Shown: positions 1-5,452 of the stretch, in pieces
Numbering within the stretch: position 1 is the first letter of the stretch
How the letters are laid out: each line of letters opens with the position of its first letter
Source of the DNA: an uncultured Erysipelotrichaceae bacterium
Lineage (GTDB): Bacteria > Bacillota_I > Bacilli_A > Erysipelotrichales > Erysipelotrichaceae
DNA length: 6,623 nucleotides
NCBI GenBank assembly: GCA_902795905.1
Contig: CADBMY010000306.1
Location: forward strand, 1 to 6,623
Direction: 5' to 3'
Notes under the pieces: model-generated
Databases searched by the model: none
Told to the model about the DNA's origin: nothing
Seen by the model: only the letters and a program-made list of their open reading frames with translations
Position numbers and translations under genes: made by a program

Positions 1-54
1 AAAAGCTTTCGGTTATATATCTCAGGCTGAAGAGCCTGTTGTTTCCGAAAGCTT
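1..54 (-). terminator. Terminator after tRNA-Glu / rplT unit
   Basis: Bases 3-12 and 45-54 are perfect 10-bp inverted repeats (AAGCTTTCGG / CCGAAAGCTT). Inside them is a second 6-bp stem (23-28 with 33-38, CAGGCT/AGCCTG, four-base loop). Read on the minus strand, the structure begins 12 nt after the tRNA CCA end and finishes in a T run that continues out of the window (at least two T beyond the stem). On the plus strand the 3' side is followed by TAGTTAG, not a T run, so the terminator points in the minus direction. It probably ends transcripts from the infC operon promoter and from the tRNA promoter. The window edge hides the full T tract. Confidence 0.7.
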
Positions 55-65
55 AGTTAGTACCT

Positions 66-142
66 TGGTGACGTGTACGGGGTTCGAACCCGTGAATGCT
101 GCCTTGAGAGGGCAGTGTGTTGAGCCGCTTCACCAACACGCC
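66..142 (-). tRNA. tRNA-Glu (anticodon CTC)
   Basis: This is a complete 77-nt cloverleaf on the minus strand. The 7-bp acceptor stem is GGCGTGT/ACACGTC with one G-U pair. The D arm has a 3-bp GTG/CAC stem and a GCGG-containing loop. The anticodon stem is CTGCC/GGCAG with loop CTCTCAA, the variable loop is five bases, and the T stem is ACGGG/CCCGT with loop TTCGAAC. The discriminator base is A and CCA is encoded (66-68). The anticodon CTC (plus-strand 106-108) reads GAG codons. The body closely resembles the Firmicutes tRNA-Glu(TTC) pattern that I remember, which supports Glu identity. It lies 33 nt downstream of the rplT stop and has its own likely promoter inside the rplT end. The opposite strand has no CCA end and does not fold as a tRNA-Leu with a long variable arm. 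Confidence 0.93.
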
Positions 143-146
143 GGAT

Positions 147-174
147 CAGGGATAGAACTATTATCCCTGTTTTT
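147..174 (+). terminator. Hairpin with T tail between rplT and tRNA
   Basis: Bases 147-154 and 162-169 form an 8-bp stem (CAGGGATA/TATCCCTG) with a 7-nt loop, followed on the plus strand by five T (170-174). It has the form of an intrinsic terminator reading in the plus direction, but no plus-strand gene ends here in this window. On the minus strand it has no T tail, so it should not stop rplT transcripts from entering the tRNA. Its base ends 4 nt before the tRNA 5' end, and it overlaps the -10 box of the predicted tRNA promoter. It may block antisense transcription or protect or process the rplT 3' end; both roles are inference. Confidence 0.4.
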
Positions 175-188
175 CTTACGCCTGTAAA
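160..188 (-). promoter_or_regulatory. Sigma-A promoter for tRNA-Glu
   Basis: On the minus strand, TTTACA (183-188) and GATAAT (160-165) are separated by exactly 17 nt, and each matches the sigma-A consensus at five of six positions. The -35 box lies inside the last codons of rplT and the -10 box lies in the gap after its stop. The predicted start is near 153, about 11 nt before the mature tRNA 5' end, a short leader suited to RNase P trimming. The placement right in front of a stable RNA gene supports the call; there is no experimental evidence here. Confidence 0.6.
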
Positions 189-544
189 GCCTTTTTTGCA
201 GAATCTGCAAGTTCCGTGAAGGCCTTGGGATCGTGGATAGCGATCTCACTCAGCATCTTACGGTTGATGTTGATTCCTGCCAGCTTTAAGCCATGCATCA
301 GTTTGGAGTAGCTGATGTCATTGAGATGTGCAGCAGCGTTGATTCTGGCGATCCAGAGCTTACGCATCTCTCTCTTCAGTTTCTTACGGTCAATGTAAGA
401 ATACTTCTGAGAATGCATGACCTGCTCATGAGCTGTTCTGTACAGTAAGTGCTTACTGCCAAAGTAGCCCTTGGCAAGCTTTAAAACCTTTTTACGACGG
501 TTTCTTGTCGGTGTAGATCCCTTTGCTCTCCGTATTCCTAACAT
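176..544 (-). CDS. rplT: 50S ribosomal protein L20
   Basis: L20 is a primary 23S rRNA-binding protein needed for early assembly of the large subunit; in Bacillota it also represses its own operon by binding the mRNA leader. The 122-aa product is close to the usual 117-120 residues. Family hallmarks are [17 protein letters not shown] (residues 17-33), [12 protein letters not shown] (61-72), and [21 protein letters not shown] followed by DPKAF in the C-terminal globular domain. The N terminus ([14 protein letters not shown]) is a few residues longer and less typical than the common MARVKxGxxxR form. The start ATG lies 6 nt after the rpmI stop. No strong AGGAGG is seen; a CAGGG overlapping the rpmI end is 10 nt away, so translation is probably coupled to rpmI. 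It is the last protein gene of infC-rpmI-rplT. Confidence 0.98.
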   Translation of the reverse strand: MLGIRRAKGSTPTRNRRKKVLKLAKGYFGSKHLLYRTAHEQVMHSQKYSYIDRKKLKREMRKLWIARINAAAHLNDISYSKLMHGLKLAGININRKMLSEIAIHDPKAFTELADSAKKALQA

Positions 545-550
545 ACCTGA

Positions 551-772
551 TTAACCCTGTAACAGCTGCTTATCACGCTTGAAATCGCTGCTGGATACTA
601 ATGTCGGCTTAGATAAGTGCTTCTTCTGCTTATGAGTCTTGTTAGCCGCAAAGTGAGAAATGTAGTTGTGTTTTCTCTTTAACTTACCGGAACCGGTAAC
701 CTCTACACGCTTGGCAAAGGTCTTTTTTGTCTTCATCTTGATCTTCTTGGGTTTTTTTGCTTTAGCTTTCAT
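551..772 (-). CDS. rpmI: 50S ribosomal protein L35
   Basis: L35 is a small basic protein of the large ribosomal subunit. The family core is clear: [20 protein letters not shown] at residues 13-32, then a [21 protein letters not shown] segment and DFKRDKQLL at the end. The product is 73 aa, longer than the usual 64-66, because about ten lysine-rich residues ([10 protein letters not shown]) precede the normal start region. The long start is favoured: AGGAGG sits 7 nt before this ATG, inside the last codons of infC (GAG GAG GAA), while the internal ATG at residue 13 has only a weak AAGAAG upstream. It starts 2 nt after the infC stop codon and ends 6 nt before rplT, so the three genes are tightly coupled. 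Confidence 0.96.
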   Translation of the reverse strand: MKAKAKKPKKIKMKTKKTFAKRVEVTGSGKLKRKHNYISHFAANKTHKQKKHLSKPTLVSSSDFKRDKQLLQG

Positions 773-774
773 CT

Positions 775-1332
775 CTATTCCTCCTCACGCTGCTTCGTCT
801 TCTTTTTAGGGGATAATACTACAGACATCGTATTGCCTTCCATACTAGGTGCTTTATCTACAACCGCATACTCTGCCATCTGCTCAATGAACTTGTTCAT
901 GATCTGCTCACCGACTTCCTTACGGGTGATCATACGTCCGCGGAAGCGCATGTCAATCTTGACTTTCTGCCCTTCCTCAGCCCATTTGCGAGCCTGTTTG
1001 AGCTTTGTATCAAAATCGTGCTGATCAATGACCGGAGAAAGACGCAGCGGTTTTACTTCCGTAACATGCTGTTTCTTCTTCGCTTCCCGTGCCTTTTTCT
1101 GCTCATTAAAGTGATGTCTTCCGTAATCCAGGATCTTACAAACCGGGGGCTGTGCATTCGGTGCCACACAGAAGAGATCAAGATTCATCTCATACGCTTT
1201 CTCGATCGCTTCTCTGCGCATCATGATACCAAGCTGCTCACCGTTAGGTCCGATCACAAGGACTTCATGGAATCGAATGTTCTCATTGACCATTTCTTCT
1301 GGTACATTTCTTTTCGGTTTTGTGTAGCGCAA
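775..1332 (-). CDS. infC: Translation initiation factor IF-3 (TTG start)
   Basis: IF-3 binds the 30S subunit, prevents premature joining of the 50S subunit and checks the start codon-initiator tRNA pairing. The 185-aa product has the normal two-domain layout: an N domain (about 14-80) with the signature [11 protein letters not shown] at 61-71, a lysine-rich linker ([14 protein letters not shown]), and a C domain (about 90-175) with [18 protein letters not shown], and [17 protein letters not shown]. The start is TTG at 1330-1332 with a perfect AGGAGG 5 nt upstream. The next in-frame ATG (residue 14) has no comparable site. Non-AUG starts are known for infC in other bacteria, where IF-3 discriminates against its own start codon and thus limits its own synthesis. 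The C terminus (REEE) encodes the rpmI ribosome binding site. It is transcribed from the promoter at 1465-1493 through a structured leader. Confidence 0.97.
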   Translation of the reverse strand: MRYTKPKRNVPEEMVNENIRFHEVLVIGPNGEQLGIMMRREAIEKAYEMNLDLFCVAPNAQPPVCKILDYGRHHFNEQKKAREAKKKQHVTEVKPLRLSPVIDQHDFDTKLKQARKWAEEGQKVKIDMRFRGRMITRKEVGEQIMNKFIEQMAEYAVVDKAPSMEGNTMSVVLSPKKKTKQREEE

Positions 1333-1337
1333 GTATA

Positions 1338-1343
1338 CCTCCT
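1338..1343 (-). promoter_or_regulatory. infC ribosome binding site fixing the TTG start
   Basis: AGGAGG on the minus strand, a perfect anti-16S match, is separated by five bases (TATAC) from the TTG codon at 1330-1332. No ATG follows at a workable distance, which makes TTG the chosen start of infC. The site begins only two bases after the U-rich tail of the leader terminator (1345-1352), so transcription past the terminator directly controls its appearance in the mRNA. Confidence 0.8.
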
Positions 1344-1458
1344 ATAAAGAAAGCAGGCACAGAAACCGCACCTGCCTTAAAAATCATTACTGATCACGGC
1401 ATTGACCCAGATCCGAAGGACCTCGGGTGAGAAGCGGTACTTCTGCTTTCCGAATTAC
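1344..1458 (-). ncRNA. infC-rpmI-rplT 5' leader, probable L20 autoregulatory leader
   Basis: The leader of the predicted transcript (start near 1458) is 126 nt long and highly structured. In 5'-3' order on the minus strand there are four elements: a 5-bp stem AGAAG/CTTCT (1440-1444 with 1430-1434); a 10-bp stem with one bulged G and a G-U pair (1418-1428 with 1405-1414, loop TTC); a small stem ATCA-GTAA-TGAT with a GNRA-type loop (1383-1394); and a terminator hairpin just ahead of the infC ribosome binding site. In Bacillota, L20 is known to bind such a leader and cause premature termination. The position, the terminator and the conserved-looking ACCGCTTCTCACC segment fit that family. Assignment to it is from memory and layout, not a covariance-model search. 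Confidence 0.7.
1345..1378 (-). terminator. Leader attenuator terminator before infC
   Basis: On the minus strand, GCAGGTGCGG (1366-1375) pairs with CTGTGCCTGC (1353-1362) around a TTT loop. The stem can be extended by G-U and A-U pairs at its base, and a TTTCTTTA tail follows. It sits between the infC promoter and the infC ribosome binding site, so it cannot be an end-of-gene terminator for a protein gene. It is best explained as a regulated attenuator for infC-rpmI-rplT. It could also stop read-through from the upstream Asp23 gene. Confidence 0.75.
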
Positions 1459-1464
1459 TTAGTT

Positions 1465-1493
1465 ATTAAACAACACATTTAATGCTTTGTCAA
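1465..1493 (-). promoter_or_regulatory. Sigma-A promoter of infC-rpmI-rplT
   Basis: On the minus strand, a perfect TTGACA (1488-1493) and TTTAAT (1465-1470, five of six consensus bases) are exactly 17 nt apart. The predicted start is near 1458. The -35 box directly touches the stop codon of the upstream Asp23-family gene (1494-1496), so the intergenic space is fully used by promoter and leader. No separate terminator for the upstream gene is visible before the leader hairpin. Confidence 0.8.
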
Positions 1494-1817
1494 CTAGATT
1501 TCAAACCCTTCTACATTGACTGTAACTTCACTGGCTTTAAAGCCTGTCATAAACAGAATATTCTCATAGATCCTGTTCTGTACAAGCTCGCATGTCGTAT
1601 TGACATTGGCACCGTAGCGCACCTTGATATCCGCAGTGATCTCCAGTTTATTCTTGACGATGCGTACCTGCAGGGGCTTGTTGAATGTTGAGTTGTTCAG
1701 CATAGCGTATTCCACTTCCCCGATCGAGATCTCAGAGATCGCATGGAATACCGACTTGTTTATTGCGATAAGTCCGTTATCAGACTTCTCATGTAAAATT
1801 ACATAATCCTGTGCCAT
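1494..1817 (-). CDS. Asp23/Gls24 family protein
   Basis: The 107-aa product fits the small Asp23/Gls24 (DUF322, YloU/YqhY-like) family of Gram-positive bacteria. Members are linked to cell-envelope stress or to lipid metabolism, but the biochemical role of this short type is not settled. The family pattern is visible: an N-terminal GLIAINKSVFHAISE (residues 15-29, corresponding to the usual 'G.I.I...V...IA'), a beta strand with charged alternation (KLEITADIKVRYGANV), a helix (TTCELVQNRIYENILFMTGF) and a final TVNVEGFEI strand. No signal peptide or membrane segment is seen. The start ATG is preceded by AGAGG at 8 nt. It follows the RelA/SpoT-domain gene by 31 nt, where an extended -10 element may give it a promoter of its own. 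Read-through would carry its transcript into the infC leader. Confidence 0.82.
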   Translation of the reverse strand: MAQDYVILHEKSDNGLIAINKSVFHAISEISIGEVEYAMLNNSTFNKPLQVRIVKNKLEITADIKVRYGANVNTTCELVQNRIYENILFMTGFKASEVTVNVEGFEI

Positions 1818-1835
1818 AGTATTTACCTCTTTCGT

Positions 1836-1844
1836 ATTATAACA
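1836..1844 (-). promoter_or_regulatory. Extended -10 element before the Asp23-family gene
   Basis: TGTTATAAT on the minus strand (1836-1844) is a perfect TATAAT preceded by the TGn of an extended -10 promoter, located in the 31-nt gap after the RelA/SpoT-domain gene. At the right distance there is no convincing -35 box. The predicted start (about 1829) falls inside the AGAGG ribosome binding site at 1826-1830, leaving only GAGG at the very 5' end. It may therefore be a weak promoter or chance. Confidence 0.35.
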
Positions 1845-1848
1845 CGGT

Positions 1849-3219
1849 TCATTTGATCCTACGCATGATTTGCCTGCGCATCATCAGTTTCAGGGTACCG
1901 ATATCATCCAGGATCTTCTGCGGCTGTTTGTACGTCTCTTCGACTTCCTGCATGAATGTCCGGAAGACTTCCGAGATGTGATATACCGTTTCTTCATCCG
2001 CCAGACGTATACCTACATTGTTGATGATGATATCCGCAAGCGTCAGTTCCAGGGCATCCTGCACCTGCTTTCTGGCTTCCGTACTGAAGGCAGGAAACAG
2101 ATCACGGCAGTTCATCGGCTGAACAAGAAGATAGCGCATGGTTTCAGTGAAATCATTCAGTTCTTTTGAGGGAGAACCGGACTGTACACTGAAGAGAGCG
2201 ATAAAGAAGACATGCCACTCAAAATCCGTATTGATCATCTCACTGAAGTATTTGCCAAGACGGTCACAGAACGGTATTTTACTGCTGAATTCCCCTTCCA
2301 GAATGATCTGCTGTGTAAAGTCCATATCCGATGATGCCAGCATGTTCAGATGCTCAAAGTAGTCAAGCATCTTGCGTTTGGGATCTTCCGCATTGATAAA
2401 CTCACGGATATATATGTACTGTGCAAGCATTGCCGAGGCATTCTTGAAATCCAGTGTAAAGCCAAGACTCTGATTCAGTTTCTGATTGATCAGTCTGCTG
2501 ATCGAAGAAGCCGTCAGACGCTTGAATTCCGTCTCACTGAAGCCTATGCCCTTATTAGCAGTATCAATACTGATCTGGTCATAGATCAGTTCCAGCTGTC
2601 TGTCTACGATATCAAGATTATCTCTTACTGAACTCAGGATATCCTTGATAAATCTGTCATTGCTGACAAAGTCAGGATTCTTATATACAACTTTATGTTC
2701 GATTTCGCTCCAGAAACGGTGGACCAGAGCTTTGATCTGCAGTTCAAAACAAATCTTTTCACCGTTAAAGTCATAGAAACCGTCTATGCGGTAGATCGTG
2801 AAACCGTTGCGCTGCAGCTGCGGCTGGATCATATCCAGATTCAGATAGACAGCCGGGTATTCGGGACAGGATGACATTCCCAGCGGTGTGCGGGAAAAAG
2901 AGGTTATCAGGCGGTTGTAGATCTCTACTTCATTGCGGATGAACTGACATTCCAGGGTGATGCCGACAAGATCATGCATGTTGGCAAGAGCTTCGTCACC
3001 GTTTCTGCAGTTCCTGTAAAACTTATTGCGAAGCAGTTTTTCCTTCAGGCTGTCATAGCTCTTAATACGGGAGTGTACCGTCACGCCGGGCATTCCGTAT
3101 CCTTCAATGATCTCTGTAAAGGCACTCTTCAGTACTTTTTCGGCATACTCAAAAGATGCGTACCTGCGCTCATACTCGTGCATCGTATCTTCAATAAAGT
3201 CAAATAACTGCAGTGTCAT
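1849..3219 (-). CDS. RelA/SpoT synthetase-domain protein with long C-terminal extension
   Basis: The N-terminal part (about 25-215) resembles the (p)ppGpp synthetase fold, which transfers pyrophosphate from ATP to GDP/GTP. Visible motifs are SRIKSYDSLKEKL (50-62, the ATP-contacting Arg51 and Lys53), HDLVGI (82-87, Mg-binding Asp83), CFELQIKALVHRFW (157-170, catalytic-site Glu159 and Gln161) and EIEHKVVYK (172-180). The G loop is altered: where the family has GYRSLH or GYQSLH, this protein reads NGFTIYR (138-144), keeping an aromatic residue but replacing the conserved His with Arg. No HD hydrolase domain, TGS or ACT domain is present. The C-terminal ~240 residues look helical and match no domain I recognise. 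At 456 aa it is twice the size of common small alarmone synthetases. AGAGG lies 5 nt before the ATG and the gene starts 2 nt after the rsmF-like stop. An active synthetase, a changed specificity, or a non-catalytic relative are all possible. Confidence 0.75.
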   Translation of the reverse strand: MTLQLFDFIEDTMHEYERRYASFEYAEKVLKSAFTEIIEGYGMPGVTVHSRIKSYDSLKEKLLRNKFYRNCRNGDEALANMHDLVGITLECQFIRNEVEIYNRLITSFSRTPLGMSSCPEYPAVYLNLDMIQPQLQRNGFTIYRIDGFYDFNGEKICFELQIKALVHRFWSEIEHKVVYKNPDFVSNDRFIKDILSSVRDNLDIVDRQLELIYDQISIDTANKGIGFSETEFKRLTASSISRLINQKLNQSLGFTLDFKNASAMLAQYIYIREFINAEDPKRKMLDYFEHLNMLASSDMDFTQQIILEGEFSSKIPFCDRLGKYFSEMINTDFEWHVFFIALFSVQSGSPSKELNDFTETMRYLLVQPMNCRDLFPAFSTEARKQVQDALELTLADIIINNVGIRLADEETVYHISEVFRTFMQEVEETYKQPQKILDDIGTLKLMMRRQIMRRIK

Positions 3220-3221
3220 TC

Positions 3222-4535
3222 TTACCTCTGTCTGATCCTGTATTGTTTAGGATATCTGTTTTTCAGAGAAGTACCGTCCGCTTTGACAAGACCTATGCCG
3301 AAACCGTTTCTGCTCACGGTGTGATAGCCGCGTTCTGCTGTTTTCGTCAGTACTTCACCGCTGATATATTTTGTATATTCTTCTTCTGACAATTCTATTA
3401 TACTGCCGGGATTCCTTAATAATGCCAGCGCATGATCAGGTTCATACCGGTTTTTCTTTGCTTCCGCAAGCCGTACAAATTCACGCATGACATGAAGACC
3501 GGAAAGATCCGGAAACGGCTGATCGCTGCCGTAGAGATAACCGCCGTTCTCTGCATAATATGCAAAGCGGTGTACAAGCGGATCCAGTACAGAGAGTGCA
3601 TCTTTGGAAGGAAGCACAGAACGCAGGTATTTCATCTTTACAAGGTCCTGCTTCTGTGTGCGAATACGCATACGGCAAAGGAACTGTCCTTCGCCCCCAT
3701 CCATGGGCAGAATCCGGTACATTCCCGGTTCTCTTTTAAATACACTGGTATTCGTGTCCAGTTCAGCGGAAGGATATAGTTCAACTTCCGGATGGTCGGC
3801 AAGAAAACCATAGATCACTTCTTCGTTTTCGATCGTATTAAACGTACAGGTACTGTAGACGAGAATGCCCTCTTCCTTCAGCGTTAAAAGCGCACTCTCC
3901 AGGATCAGCCGCTGCCGTACAGCACATTCGCTGACATTGGCCAGTGACCAGTTGCTTTCCGCTTCTTCCTCTCGTCTCAGCATGCCTTCTCCGGAACATG
4001 GTGCATCGACGAGGACTTTATCAAAGAAAGAAGTGAATCTCTCCGCGATCTGTTTCGGTGAAGCGTTCAGCACGATACAGTTCTCTGCACCGTGTCTTTC
4101 GATGTTCTCGAGCAGAATACGGGCTCTGTCGGGATTGATCTCATTGACGACAAGCAGTCCCCTGTTCTGCATCATCTCAGCGATCTGTGTACTTTTGGAT
4201 CCCGGGGCTGCACAGAGATCAAGTACATTCTCTCCGGGCTGCGGATCCAGCAGTTCTGCCGGTGCCATTGCACTGGGTTCCTGAGAGTAGATCAGACCTG
4301 CACGATAGGCAGAAAGATTGCCGATCGCTGCCGTATCCTGATAATAGTAACCATGACGAATAAAAGGTATCTTCTGATGGGACAGTCCGTACAGCGAAAA
4401 GAAGGTATCATCATCGATCTTCAGATGGTTGATCCTGTAGCCGCGGTAAGGCTTCTCATTCAGCAGATCTTCATATTCCAGATAACGTGAGCCCAGAAGC
4501 TCCTTCATCATTTCCGAATACTGTTCGCTGATCAT
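3222..4535 (-). CDS. rsmF: RsmF-like 16S rRNA (cytosine-C5) methyltransferase
   Basis: This is a SAM-dependent RNA m5C methyltransferase of the RsmB/RsmF (NOL1/NOP2/Sun) family. Motif I for SAM binding is DLCAAPGSKS (106-115). Motif IV VLVDAPCSGEGM holds Cys180, and motif VI VYSTCTFNTIENEEV holds Cys230, the two-cysteine catalytic arrangement of this family. The core is followed by about 170 residues ending in a GTSLKNRYPKQYR segment typical of the C-terminal PUA-like region of the RsmF/YebU subgroup. The length of 437 aa fits Gram-positive RsmF proteins, which methylate cytosines near 16S position 1400-1407; the exact target here is inferred. Its ATG overlaps the ribF stop (ATGA) and no clear ribosome binding site is seen, so translation is probably coupled to ribF. 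Confidence 0.9.
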   Translation of the reverse strand: MISEQYSEMMKELLGSRYLEYEDLLNEKPYRGYRINHLKIDDDTFFSLYGLSHQKIPFIRHGYYYQDTAAIGNLSAYRAGLIYSQEPSAMAPAELLDPQPGENVLDLCAAPGSKSTQIAEMMQNRGLLVVNEINPDRARILLENIERHGAENCIVLNASPKQIAERFTSFFDKVLVDAPCSGEGMLRREEEAESNWSLANVSECAVRQRLILESALLTLKEEGILVYSTCTFNTIENEEVIYGFLADHPEVELYPSAELDTNTSVFKREPGMYRILPMDGGEGQFLCRMRIRTQKQDLVKMKYLRSVLPSKDALSVLDPLVHRFAYYAENGGYLYGSDQPFPDLSGLHVMREFVRLAEAKKNRYEPDHALALLRNPGSIIELSEEEYTKYISGEVLTKTAERGYHTVSRNGFGIGLVKADGTSLKNRYPKQYRIRQR

Positions 4536-5452
4536 ATCGATAATAGTCTCTTGATGGCATACTTATCCTGTTCCAGCTGCATGATCAGATTGCCTACCGT
4601 TTTGAACTGTCTCTCTTCACGCAGGAAATGCTTGAACTGTACACGCAGACGTTTGCCGTAGAGATCTCCCTCAAAGTCCAGCAGATGGATCTCCAGAGAT
4701 AACTTGTTTGTATAGTTAAAAGTAGGATTATGTCCGAAGTTGATCATCCCTCTGTAACGCTTTCTGTCGATCCAGACATATCCTGCATAAACACCGGGAT
4801 GCATCGCCACATACTCCGTACTGATCTGCAGATTGGCTGTCGGAAAACCGATGCCGGTCCCCTTGTGATGGCCTTCGACAACGATGCCCTCAACCTCATA
4901 CGGTGAACCCAGCAGTCTTTCGGCGGTAGATACATCTCCGTCTCTGATCAGCTGCTGAATGCGCGTACTGGAGATCTTGCCGCCGCTGTCAGATACCGGT
5001 TCAATGACGGCTACTTCAAATTTTCCGCATGCCTTCAGCGTCTCCGCATTCCCCTGTCCCTTATATCCGTAATGAAAATCAAAACCGCAGACGAGGCCTT
5101 TCAGATCACATGTCTTCAGCAGCATCTCGATAAAGCCATCAGGAGTCAGCTTGGACATTTCTTCCGTAAACTTCAGAATATAAATATTGTTTATGCCGAG
5201 ATCCATGGCCTTGTTGATCTTCTGTCTCAGGGTCATAATATGATGCACATCTGCATATTTCACGGTTACTTCTCTGGGATCGGGATCGAAGGTGATCAAA
5301 GCTGAATCACAGTGGTATCTTTCAGCCATTTCACTTGTCGCTGAGATCAGTTTCTGATGTCCGAGATGAATACCGTCAAAATAGCCTATGCATGCACACA
5401 TAGGCAGCGGATATCTCTTCAGATTGTTCATATCTATATAACTGATTCTCAT
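4532..5452 (-). CDS. ribF: Bifunctional riboflavin kinase / FAD synthetase
   Basis: RibF converts riboflavin to FMN and then FAD. The N-terminal nucleotidyltransferase domain shows GYFDGIHLGH near residue 23-32 (family GxFDGxHxGH) and ISSTRI near 160-165. The C-terminal kinase domain (about 185-306) has GIGFPTANL near 200-208, NFGHNPTF near 238-245, and SLEIHLLDF with the expected catalytic Glu. Numbering is from the ATG at 5450-5452. That ATG overlaps the truB stop (TGATG) and has AGAGG 9 nt upstream. A TTG one codon earlier (5453-5455) is also possible, with 6-nt spacing, so the product is 306 or 307 aa. It sits between truB and the rsmF-like gene in a coupled series; the truB-ribF pair is common in bacteria. 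Confidence 0.97.
   Translation of the reverse strand: MRISYIDMNNLKRYPLPMCACIGYFDGIHLGHQKLISATSEMAERYHCDSALITFDPDPREVTVKYADVHHIMTLRQKINKAMDLGINNIYILKFTEEMSKLTPDGFIEMLLKTCDLKGLVCGFDFHYGYKGQGNAETLKACGKFEVAVIEPVSDSGGKISSTRIQQLIRDGDVSTAERLLGSPYEVEGIVVEGHHKGTGIGFPTANLQISTEYVAMHPGVYAGYVWIDRKRYRGMINFGHNPTFNYTNKLSLEIHLLDFEGDLYGKRLRVQFKHFLREERQFKTVGNLIMQLEQDKYAIKRLLSI

Noticed and set aside
66..142. tRNA-Leu (GAG) on the plus strand, suggested by the palindromic GGTTCGAACC T arm
   Set aside because: The plus strand has no CCA end, no long variable arm and wrong D-arm layout; the minus strand folds cleanly with CCA as tRNA-Glu.
1018..1347. 109-codon plus-strand open frame over infC and its leader
   Set aside because: It is antisense to the conserved IF-3 sequence, with no ribosome binding site or recognisable domain.
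1494..3219. RelA/SpoT-domain gene followed by a small gene, resembling a toxSAS toxin-antitoxin pair
   Set aside because: The small downstream protein shows the Asp23/Gls24 pattern rather than a known antitoxin type, the synthetase gene lies in a housekeeping operon coupled to rsmF-like and ribF, and a 31-nt gap with its own -10 separates the two.
3865..4490. Long plus-strand open frames (139 and 132 codons) opposite the methyltransferase gene
   Set aside because: They lie fully antisense to the conserved catalytic motifs of the RsmF-like gene, overlap each other and show no recognisable protein pattern; they are frame shadows.
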